Source: Acidobacteriota bacterium
Lineage (GTDB): Bacteria > Acidobacteriota > Terriglobia > Acidoferrales > UBA7541
Reading direction: 5' to 3'
Assembly (NCBI GenBank): GCA_019239815.1
Contig: JAFAZL010000874.1
Location: forward strand, 1 to 5,232
Length of the DNA: 5,232 nucleotides
Both the position numbers and the translations under genes were made by a program. Below the pieces are notes generated by a model that did not search any database, was not told where the DNA came from, and saw nothing but the letters and a program-made list of their open reading frames with translations. Positions 1-5,232 of this stretch are shown one piece after another (the stretch's first letter is position 1; the number at the start of each line of letters is the position of its first letter).

Positions 1-35
1 CGCCCTTTGCGCGATGAATCTGCTTTCCTTTCCGT

Positions 36-51
36 CGAGCAATATTGCTCG
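36..51. repeat. Perfect 16-bp palindrome upstream of the first gene
   Basis: CGAGCAATATTGCTCG is a perfect palindrome with 8-bp arms and no spacer, AT-rich at its centre, lying 124 nt before the first start codon. A gapless palindrome of this length suits the binding site of a dimeric regulator, but it could also be a chance or dispersed repeat. The rest of 1-175 shows no convincing gene. Two short frames are open from the left edge (stops at 82-84 and 89-91), but neither translation is recognisable. I see no good -35/-10 pair; TTGCTA at 132-137 and GATAAG at 158-163 are 20 nt apart and weak. Palindrome certain, function unknown. Confidence 0.45.
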
Positions 52-175
52 CGTAGCCACTACCGTCCGAACGCCCGCCACTGACTCATAGGGAACACAA
101 CCCACATCCCCCGCCGCCTGTCCACCACTCCTTGCTAACATCCATCAAAACTCCACCGATAAGGGCGCCGCTCAA

Positions 176-625
176 ATGAAACGTTTCCTCCTCCTGACGC
201 TCGCACTTCTTCTCTGCTCTTCATCGCCGTTCGCTCAAGAAAAGCCCGTCAACGCCGACGAAATCCAGATTCGCCAACTCGAACGCGCCTGGAACCAAGC
301 CGAAGCCAATCAAGAAGTAAAGGAAGTCGCCAACCTCGTCGACGACACGCTCGTTTACACCGACTACGACGGCTCCATCATGAACAAGGCCGAGTACCTG
401 AAATGGGTCGCCGCTCCCGAACAAAAAGCGGACCACCTCTTCGACGAAGGCCTCACCGTTCACGTCTACAACAACGCCGCCGTCGTCACTGGCATTTATC
501 GGGAGTCCGGCACCAACAAAGGAAAGAAATACGTCATCCGCTCGCGTTACACCGACACCTGGATCAAGCGCGACGGCGTCTGGCGTTGTGTCGCTACCCA
601 AAGCACCTTAATCCCCGCAAAATAG
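176..625 (+). CDS. Exported NTF2-like (DUF4440/SnoaL-like) protein
   Basis: A 149-residue protein. Residues 1-20 form a signal peptide: MKR, a hydrophobic run of leucines, then SSSPFA with probable signal peptidase I cleavage before Q21. The cysteine at 14 follows LLL, a poor lipobox, so a lipoprotein is less likely. Residues 28-145 match the NTF2-like fold as found in DUF4440 proteins: an opening helix (IRQLERAWNQAEANQEV), the strand LVDDTLVYTDYDG, a helix beginning MNKAEYLKW, then beta strands with NAAVVTGIY, RSRYTDTWIKRDGVWRCVATQST near the end. This fold serves enzymes and small-ligand binders alike, and no catalytic set can be assigned. The full length is normal for the family. AAGG at 161-164 is a weak ribosome site about 11 nt before ATG. 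The substrate is unknown; a periplasmic or secreted location is inferred. Confidence 0.85.
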   Translation: MKRFLLLTLALLLCSSSPFAQEKPVNADEIQIRQLERAWNQAEANQEVKEVANLVDDTLVYTDYDGSIMNKAEYLKWVAAPEQKADHLFDEGLTVHVYNNAAVVTGIYRESGTNKGKKYVIRSRYTDTWIKRDGVWRCVATQSTLIPAK

Positions 626-707
626 CAGCTTCTCCCAACTCAACTACACGATTCGCCCGACATGATTCGACTTCGATCGGCGCTACAGTCGTTCAGTCCG
701 CCTCCGT

Positions 708-1565
708 ATGCCTCCATCGCCTACTCAAGAAATCAAAGCGATCGTCGAAGATCCCAAGAGCCCCATCTCCTCAGTCACCGAAGCGCAAAAAGTTCAGGAG
801 CGCGTCGCGATCGGCGCGAAAGTCGTCTACGAAGCCATCCGCCTCGAAGGCGAAGAAGAACTCGAGCGTCCTGCAATTGCTCTCGCGTGGTCAGCCCTCG
901 CCGCCGGACTCTCCATGGGCTTCTCACTCATCGCCGAAGCCGCTCTCACCTCTTTTCTTCCCGACACTCCGTGGCGTCCTCTTATCTCCCGCGCAGGCTA
1001 CTCTCTCGGATTTCTGATCGTCATTCTCGGCCGCCAGCAGCTCTTCACCGAAAACACTCTGACTCCGATCCTCCCGCTTCTTCTTCACAAAGATTTCGCT
1101 ACGTTCGGCAAAGTCTTGCGTCTTTGGTCCGTCGTCCTCACGGCAAATATCGTGGGCACTTTCTTCTTTGCCCTCCTGATCGGGCGAACTCATTTCCTCG
1201 ACCCCGCAATCCAAAACGCGATGCTCGCAATCTCATCCGCCCACATCGGCCCCGACTTCTGGACCATCGCTCTCCGCGCCGTCTTCGCCGGATGGCTCAT
1301 CGCTCTCATGGTCTGGATGATGCCCGACGCTGCTTCCTCCCGCGTTTTCATCATCCTCGTCAGCACCTACGTGATCAGCATCTGCAGCTTCAGCCACATC
1401 ATCGCTGGCTCGACCAACATCTTCTATCTCGTCGTGCTCGGCAAACTCTCGCTCGCTCGCTACTTCACTGCGTTCTTCCTCCCCACTCTGCTAGGCAATA
1501 TTGTCGGTGGAGTCTCGCTCGTCGCAGCCTTGGCCCACGCCCAAGTCCTCGGCGGCAAGAAATAG
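708..1565 (+). CDS. Formate/nitrite transporter family channel, YfdC-like
   Basis: A 285-residue inner-membrane protein of the FNT family, whose members are pentameric channels for small monovalent anions such as formate, nitrite or hydrosulfide. From memory it resembles E. coli YfdC rather than FocA or NirC: a hydrophilic N-terminal section of about 50 residues ending in GEEELERPA, then WSALAAGLSMG in helix 1, GRQQLFTENT at 108-117 in the broken helix 2, a tryptophan-rich helix 4 (GWLIALMVWM, 195-204) and SHIIAGSTNIFYLV near 229-242 in the broken helix 5. H230 sits where the family's central pore histidine is expected. Six helices are seen, roughly 56-80, 98-116, 137-158, 185-205, 212-247 (broken) and 253-277, followed by AHAQVLGG. 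No Shine-Dalgarno sequence precedes ATG 708, so the start is less certain than the family call. The transported ion is not known for the YfdC group. Confidence 0.9.
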   Translation: MPPSPTQEIKAIVEDPKSPISSVTEAQKVQERVAIGAKVVYEAIRLEGEEELERPAIALAWSALAAGLSMGFSLIAEAALTSFLPDTPWRPLISRAGYSLGFLIVILGRQQLFTENTLTPILPLLLHKDFATFGKVLRLWSVVLTANIVGTFFFALLIGRTHFLDPAIQNAMLAISSAHIGPDFWTIALRAVFAGWLIALMVWMMPDAASSRVFIILVSTYVISICSFSHIIAGSTNIFYLVVLGKLSLARYFTAFFLPTLLGNIVGGVSLVAALAHAQVLGGKK

Positions 1566-1615
1566 CCCACCCTGCGCCCGTTCGCCACTGCCAAAATTTT
1601 CCTGTTGCTTACCAA

Positions 1616-1653
1616 AAGGAGTCATGCCATCCTTCTGTTGGAATCCAAAATGA
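1616..1653 (+). other. AAGGAG and possible 9-codon leader ORF coupled to padR
   Basis: AAGGAG at 1616-1621 is the best ribosome-binding sequence in the window, yet it lies 28 nt before the likely padR start. Immediately after it, ATG 1624 opens MPSFCWNPK and stops at TGA 1651-1653, overlapping the padR ATG (1650-1652) as ATGA. This is the same junction type that joins padR to the permease. It could be a leader peptide that delivers ribosomes to padR. Against this, only 2 nt separate AAGGAG from the ATG, shorter than usual, and a 9-codon ORF can arise by chance. An alternative is that padR starts at the in-frame TTG 1638, 16 nt from AAGGAG. Confidence 0.25.
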
Positions 1654-2021
1654 CCCCACAACCTCCAAGCTCCAACTCCAAAAAAACCGACGTCCTCCAG
1701 GGCACCCTTGCCCTCATGGTCCTCAAGACTCTCGACGTCCTCGGCCCTCTCCACGGCTACGGCCTCGCTCGCCGCATCGAGCAAATCAGCGGCGATCTCC
1801 TCGCCGTCAATCAAGGTACGCTTTACCCCGTTCTCCTCAAACTGGAACAGGAAGGTGCCATCGAATCCGAATGGGGCGCCTCCGAAAATAATCGCCGCGC
1901 CCGCTTCTACAACCTCACCAAAGCCGGCCGCAAAGCCCTTCAATCCGAAACCCAAGACTGGCAGCAAACCGCCGCCATCATCGCCCGCTTCTTCGAAATT
2001 AAGTCCGAGGATCTCCCATGA
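1650..2021 (+). CDS. PadR-family transcriptional regulator, acidobacterial type
   Basis: A 123-residue DNA-binding protein of the PadR family, usually dimeric repressors. From ATG 1650 the winged helix-turn-helix covers about residues 14-97: [15 protein letters not shown], then [16 protein letters not shown], the recognition segment [19 protein letters not shown] (53-71), and the wing [20 protein letters not shown] (78-97). A final helix (about 99-115) would form the dimer interface. The pattern is that of the acidobacterial PadR subfamily found beside ADOP permeases. In-frame TTG codons at 1605 and 1638 would give longer forms, but homology begins well after ATG 1650, so that start is preferred; TTGGAA at 1638-1643 is a weak ribosome site. 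Its stop overlaps the permease start (ATGA, 2018-2021), implying a coupled pair and likely control of that operon. The signal it senses is unknown. Confidence 0.92.
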   Translation: MTPQPPSSNSKKTDVLQGTLALMVLKTLDVLGPLHGYGLARRIEQISGDLLAVNQGTLYPVLLKLEQEGAIESEWGASENNRRARFYNLTKAGRKALQSETQDWQQTAAIIARFFEIKSEDLP

Positions 2022-4726
2022 CTCCGAAACGCAACATCCGCCGCTTCTTCAGCCGCCTGACGAACTCCGCCTCCAACGCCATCGACGCCGACTCCGACCG
2101 CGAATCCCGCCTCCGCGAAGAAATCGCCGAGCACATCGCTTTGCAAACCGAAGAAAACATCCGCGCCGGCCTCGATCCCGTCGAAGCCCGCCGCCGGGCC
2201 ATGCTCAAATTCGGCGGCGTCGAGCCCATGAAACAGGACTACCGTGACGAGCGCACCTTCCCCTGGTTCGAGCATCTCCTCGCCGACATCCGCTTCGCGC
2301 TCCGCATGCTCTACAAAAATCCCGGCTTCACCATCGTCGCCGTCGTCACGCTCGCCCTCGGCATCGGCGCCAACGCCGCCATCTTCAGCGTCGTCCGTGG
2401 AGTCCTCCTCCGGCCTCTCGTCAATCGCGACGAAGCCCGCCTCCTTTATCTCTGCCAATGCGCGCGCGGCAACAACGACGTCTCCTTCTCCGTCCCCGAA
2501 GTCAATGATCTCAGCGCCAACCTCAAATCCATTCAGTCCATCGGCACGCTTTCCCCGCTCGACTTCACCGTCGTCGGCCTCGGCGACGCGCGCACACTCA
2601 CCGCCGGAGTCGTCGACGGCAACTACTTCAACGTCGTGGGCCTGCACCCCGTGCTCGGTCGGCTCATCGGTCCGAGCGATGACGGCCCCAATGCCCCAGG
2701 CGTCGCCGTCCTCACCTACAAATTCTGGACCGCTACCCTCCACTCCGATCCATCCGTTATCGGCAAAAATATTCGCCTCGGCAGCTTTCAAGGCACGCGC
2801 TCCGCAACCGTCATCGGCGTCCTCCAGCCCTCCGTCCCCTATCCCGTCGAAACAGAACTCATCGCCAATATCGTCACCAGTCCTCACCATCTCTCCGCGA
2901 CGATGGTCACCGGCCGTCTCCATCGCATGACCGAAGTCTTCGCTCGCATGAAGCCAGACTCCACTCTCGAATCCGCTCGCGCCGAACTCACCACGGCCTA
3001 TTACGCGATGCGCGCCGCGAATCCCAAAGACTACAAACCCAACGACGGCTTCCGCTTCACCGTCACCCGCATGCACGACCAGATCAACTCCCGCGCCAAC
3101 ACTGTTCTCTGGGTTCTTCTCGCCGCATCCGGACTCCTTTTCCTCATCGCGTGCTCCAACGTCGCCAATCTCTTCCTAGCGCGCACCGTCCGCCGCGAAC
3201 CTGAACTCGCTCTCCGCTCCGCTCTCGGTGCGTCCAACGCTGCTCTCCGCCGCTCGCTTCTCGCCGAAGCCATCGTTCTCTGCGGCGCCGGACTTCTCGC
3301 CGGCGTCGTCATCGCCGCTCCAATGGTCGGAGTCCTCAGCCGTTACGCCTCGCGCTTCTCCGTCCGCGCCGCCGACCTCACGCTCGACTCCAGCATGCTT
3401 TGGATCGGCGTCGCGCTCGCTTTCGTCGCGACTATCTTTCTCGCCTTCATTCCGCGCCTGCCAAGCTCCGACAAATCCCACGCCTTCGCCGTCTCGAGCA
3501 GCGGCACGCGCGTCACCCTCGGCAGCCGTCGTCGCCTCCGCGTTTTCGCCGTCACGCAAATTGCCGCTTGCTTCCTTCTCCTCGCCGGCGCCGGCGCTCT
3601 CCTCCGCACGCTCTTCGTCCTCAAAAATTCTCAGCCGCCCTTCGACACCGCGCGCGTCCTCGCCGTCAATCTCCCCGTCATGACCGACGGTCGCACGCCC
3701 GAACAAATCACCGCCTTCTATCGAGACGTCCGCCGCCGCGTCGCCTCCCTCCCCGGCGTCGAAAAAGTTTCCGGCGCGATGATCGTGCCCTGGCGTGATT
3801 CCCTCGCCATCGATCTCAAAATGCAATTCGCCGTCGAGGGGGCGCCCACCGAAGATGGAAAACAAGATCCCCGCGCACGTCTCCGTTTCATCTCGCCCGA
3901 TTTTTTCTCCACGTTGGGCATGCCTTTCCTCGAAGGCCGTGATTTCAACGACAACGATCGCACCGGTTCCGAACGCGTCGTCATCATCACCGAAGCTTTG
4001 GCCCAACAACTCTTCCCGGGTCAAGATCCGCTCAATCACAAAGTTTATTGGACCGATCCGCTCCTCAAATTCAGCCAAATGAGTCCTGAGCCACGCCGCA
4101 TCATCGGCGTCGTTCCAGACTTCGACGACGCAGGTCTCATCCCCGAACCCTCGATGACGATTTATCAGCCCAGCGACCAGGAAGGTTTCAGCGGCCGCCT
4201 CTTTGTGCGCGCGAAGGGCGATCCCTACGCGCTCATGCCCGTTCTCACCAGCGAAATCCACCACATGTCCGACAATCAACCCGTCGAACGCGGCAGCACT
4301 CTCGACGACGTCCGCGCCGAAGTCATGGCGCCCGATCGCCTCAACGCCATCGTCTTCGGCGGCTTCGCTTCGCTCGCGCTTCTCATCTCCATCGTCGGCG
4401 TCGCCGGCGTCCTCGCCTTCTCCGTCAGCGGCCGCATCCACGAATTCGGCATTCGTCTCGCTCTCGGCGCCAGCCCGCGCAACATCCTCTCCGGCGTCCT
4501 GAGCGAAGGTTTCGTCATCGCCGTAATTGGCGTCACAGCCGGCGCCGCCGCAGGCTTCGCCCTCGTTCGCCTCGTCGCCAAATACACAACCGAACTCCAA
4601 ATCCCCGGCGCTACTTTGCTGGTCGTCTCCGCCGCCGTCATCTTGGCCGCAGCACTGAGCGCATCCGCCATACCCGCCATCCGCGCCGCCAGCGTCGACG
4701 CCGCCCGCGCCCTCCGCTCCGAATAG
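2018..4726 (+). CDS. ADOP-type duplicated FtsX/MacB-like permease
   Basis: A 902-residue membrane protein with two MacB/FtsX-like permease units in one chain. Residues 1-95 are a cytosolic prefix rich in charged helices ([20 protein letters not shown], then [16 protein letters not shown]), typical of PadR-linked permeases. Unit 1 has a helix at about 104-128 after NPGF, a periplasmic MacB-like core to about 355, and three helices near 362-388, 413-440 and 460-480. Unit 2 repeats this: helix 508-535, core to about 770, helices near 776-802, 826-853 and 867-888. The repeat shows in [11 protein letters not shown] (396-406) against [11 protein letters not shown] (809-819), 413 residues apart. MacB-type permeases normally pair with an ABC ATPase for efflux or lipoprotein and peptide handling; none is in the window, hence 'orphan'. 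The frame is intact. Translation is probably coupled to padR through ATGA. The substrate is unknown. Confidence 0.93.
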   Translation: MTPKRNIRRFFSRLTNSASNAIDADSDRESRLREEIAEHIALQTEENIRAGLDPVEARRRAMLKFGGVEPMKQDYRDERTFPWFEHLLADIRFALRMLYKNPGFTIVAVVTLALGIGANAAIFSVVRGVLLRPLVNRDEARLLYLCQCARGNNDVSFSVPEVNDLSANLKSIQSIGTLSPLDFTVVGLGDARTLTAGVVDGNYFNVVGLHPVLGRLIGPSDDGPNAPGVAVLTYKFWTATLHSDPSVIGKNIRLGSFQGTRSATVIGVLQPSVPYPVETELIANIVTSPHHLSATMVTGRLHRMTEVFARMKPDSTLESARAELTTAYYAMRAANPKDYKPNDGFRFTVTRMHDQINSRANTVLWVLLAASGLLFLIACSNVANLFLARTVRREPELALRSALGASNAALRRSLLAEAIVLCGAGLLAGVVIAAPMVGVLSRYASRFSVRAADLTLDSSMLWIGVALAFVATIFLAFIPRLPSSDKSHAFAVSSSGTRVTLGSRRRLRVFAVTQIAACFLLLAGAGALLRTLFVLKNSQPPFDTARVLAVNLPVMTDGRTPEQITAFYRDVRRRVASLPGVEKVSGAMIVPWRDSLAIDLKMQFAVEGAPTEDGKQDPRARLRFISPDFFSTLGMPFLEGRDFNDNDRTGSERVVIITEALAQQLFPGQDPLNHKVYWTDPLLKFSQMSPEPRRIIGVVPDFDDAGLIPEPSMTIYQPSDQEGFSGRLFVRAKGDPYALMPVLTSEIHHMSDNQPVERGSTLDDVRAEVMAPDRLNAIVFGGFASLALLISIVGVAGVLAFSVSGRIHEFGIRLALGASPRNILSGVLSEGFVIAVIGVTAGAAAGFALVRLVAKYTTELQIPGATLLVVSAAVILAAALSASAIPAIRAASVDAARALRSE

Positions 4727-4763
4727 TTCACGACGCCGACACCCTGCCCGCGTTTCTGGTGGG

Positions 4764-4783
4764 GTCGCGGCTTCAACCGCGGC
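4764..4783. repeat. GC-rich hairpin after the permease gene
   Basis: GTCGCGG (4764-4770) pairs with CCGCGGC (4777-4783) around the loop CTTCAA, giving seven pairs with one G-T wobble. It starts 38 nt after the permease stop. No T run follows on the + strand, so it is not a standard intrinsic terminator for the permease operon, though it could stabilise the transcript end. It resembles short 'TCGCGGCT..AGCCGCGA' intergenic palindromes that I recall from acidobacterial genomes; that resemblance is from memory only. Confidence 0.4.
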
Positions 4784-4789
4784 ATAAGC

Positions 4790-4822
4790 AAAAAAAAAAA
4801 GGGGCTTCACCTTCGAAGCCCC
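4790..4822 (-). terminator. Intrinsic terminator acting on the - strand
   Basis: GGGGCTTC (4801-4808) and GAAGCCCC (4815-4822) form a perfect 8-bp stem around a 6-nt loop. Eleven A residues at 4790-4800 lie directly to its left, so an RNA read from the - strand has the stem followed at once by a run of U, the classic rho-independent form. On the + strand the stem is followed by TCGC and then A residues, so it would not terminate the permease transcript in the standard way. The natural client is the short-chain dehydrogenase gene on the - strand, whose stop lies 222 nt upstream in that reading direction. Confidence 0.8.
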
Positions 4823-4831
4823 TCGCAAAAA

Positions 4832-4872
4832 CATTGTCATCCTGAGGCGTCCCCAGGACGCCGAAGGACCTC
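4832..4872. repeat. REP-like palindromic element, copy A
   Basis: The element begins CATTGTCATCCTGA and ends GAAGGACCTC. Inside, GGCGTCC (4846-4852) pairs perfectly with GGACGCC (4856-4862) across a 3-nt loop. Outside, TCCT (4840-4843) pairs with AGGA (4865-4868), and between the two stems GA faces GA (4844-4845 and 4863-4864), a tandem mismatch that can form sheared G-A pairs. The ends resemble a GTCATCCTGAG...GAAGGACCT intergenic family that I recall from acidobacterial and other genomes. Dispersal in this genome cannot be shown from one window, but copy B 88 nt further on supports a repeat family. Confidence 0.6.
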
Positions 4873-4919
4873 AACCGATCCTCACCTCAATTCGATCCGT
4901 CCCCTCAAAAACGCAACGG

Positions 4920-5006
4920 CATTGCCATCCCGACCGAAGCGAGCCCACGCTCTTTCTTCGCGTTCACTTCCCGTGAACGCGTGGGCTCGCGCAGTGGAGG
5001 GACCCC
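4920..5006. repeat. REP-like palindromic element, copy B, with long two-stage hairpin
   Basis: The left end CATTGCCATCCCGA (4920-4933) matches copy A at 12 of 14 positions and has the same orientation. The right end GGAGGGACCCC (4996-5006) resembles copy A's right end. Outer arms TCCC (4928-4931) and GGGA (4999-5002) pair, with the same GA/GA mismatch inside (4932-4933, 4997-4998). The interior is larger: GCGAGCCCACGC (4939-4950) pairs perfectly with GCGTGGGCTCGC (4979-4990), enclosing a second stem GTTCAC/GTGAAC (4962-4967, 4973-4978) with loop TTCCC. The left side carries an unpaired TCTTTCTTCGC (4951-4961). It has no T run and is not a terminator. Confidence 0.6.
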
Positions 5007-5044
5007 GGCTTGATTCCACCTTCATTCAAGTCGATGGGATTCAC

Positions 5045-5232
5045 TTAAATCTCTCTCGACGATCGCCTCCCCGCCTGCAACTTCACCCCCGCCAACCCTT
5101 CGCAAATCTCCACAAACCGATCCTGCGTTTTCTCATCCCGAGCCGCCGCCAACACCTTGCTCTTCTTCAAATGAAAAAAGTATTCGCCACTCGCTTGCGC
5201 TCCTTCATCAACCGCCAGCCAAACCTGCGTTC
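5045..5232 (-). CDS. Short-chain dehydrogenase/reductase, C-terminal fragment (cut by window edge)
   Basis: Reading leftward from 5230 gives 61 codons ending in TAA at 5047-5045; the start lies beyond the right edge. The translation opens TQVWLAVDEGAQASGEYFFH, continues with LKKSKVLAAARDEKTQDRF and VEICEGLAGVKLQ, and ends in a basic RRSSREI tail. The order WLA, then SGEYFFH, then AARDE..QDR..EICE.L.GV is what I know from C-termini of SDR oxidoreductases of the retinol dehydrogenase/protochlorophyllide reductase-like group, where the G-Y/K-F motif is followed by a short helix. The Rossmann glycine motif and the catalytic YxxxK would lie upstream and cannot be checked, so activity and substrate are open. 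Third codon positions are mostly G (36 of 61 sense codons), opposite to the C-ending + strand genes. It converges on the permease gene and probably ends at the terminator at 4790-4822. Confidence 0.72.
   Translation of the reverse strand, partial: TQVWLAVDEGAQASGEYFFHLKKSKVLAAARDEKTQDRFVEICEGLAGVKLQAGRRSSREI

Noticed and set aside
1..91. Possible C-terminal end of a gene entering from the left (frames open to stops at 82-84 and 89-91)
   Set aside because: Both translations are under 31 residues and neither resembles a known protein end; openness over this length is expected by chance.
132..163. Sigma-70-like promoter (TTGCTA ... GATAAG) before the NTF2-like gene
   Set aside because: The two boxes match consensus poorly and are 20 nt apart; not enough to call a promoter.
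662..1891. 409-codon + strand frame across the channel gene and into padR
   Set aside because: Arg/Ser/Pro-rich out-of-frame translation overlapping two genes with clear family matches.
1940..3076. 378-codon open frame on the - strand
   Set aside because: Same cause: low-complexity acidic, Gly-rich antisense of padR and the permease, no recognisable fold.
3583..3596. Perfect 14-bp palindrome CGCCGGCGCCGGCG
   Set aside because: It lies inside a transmembrane segment coding for alternating Ala and Gly with C-ending codons, so it follows from coding content.
4764..4783. Intrinsic terminator for the permease operon
   Set aside because: The stem is good, but no T run follows on the + strand; kept as a hairpin repeat only.
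3176..4840. 554-codon open frame on the - strand opposite the permease gene
   Set aside because: It is antisense to an intact, family-matching permease frame. The product is a monotonous Asp/Glu/Gly/Ala-rich sequence without domains, as expected from C-ending codons read in reverse.
4832..5006. CRISPR array or inverted repeats of an insertion sequence
   Set aside because: Only two unequal copies with different interiors, no regular spacers, no transposase gene and no target-site duplication.

Overview
The window most likely comes from an acidobacterium. The evidence is a PadR-family regulator of the acidobacterial type, overlapping by 4 nt the start of a large duplicated FtsX/MacB-like permease of the kind named 'acidobacterial duplicated orphan permease' (ADOP). 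High GC, strong C-ending codon use on the + strand and the intergenic palindromes fit this, but the placement rests on gene content alone.

Layout. Positions 1-175 are non-coding or unassignable and hold a perfect 16-bp palindrome (36-51). At 176-625 (+) is a small exported NTF2-like/DUF4440 protein. At 708-1565 (+) is a six-helix formate/nitrite transporter family channel of the YfdC subgroup. At 1650-2021 (+) is the PadR regulator, preceded by an AAGGAG sequence and a possible 9-codon leader ORF that ends in an ATGA overlap with padR. At 2018-4726 (+) is the ADOP permease, again joined by ATGA. The 318-nt gap 4727-5044 contains no gene but is packed with four hairpin-forming sequences: a GC-rich palindrome, a strong intrinsic terminator that works on the - strand, and two related REP-like elements. 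At 5045-5232 (-) is the C-terminal end of a short-chain dehydrogenase/reductase that enters from the right edge and is convergent with the permease.

How the genes fit together. padR and the permease form a translationally coupled pair; PadR probably controls its own operon and the permease. No ABC ATPase is present, so the permease would have to use an ATPase encoded elsewhere or work without one. The NTF2-like gene and the channel lie upstream on the same strand (82-nt and 84-nt gaps); whether they share a transcript is not shown by the sequence.

The observation I find least ordinary is in the convergent intergenic region. Two repeats start with the same 14-nt motif (two C/T differences) and end with a similar GA-GGACC motif. 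Their outer stems differ by a compensated T-A to C-G change while a tandem G/A mismatch is kept, which suggests selection or copying of a folded structure. No clearly new defence, mobile or biosynthetic system is visible.
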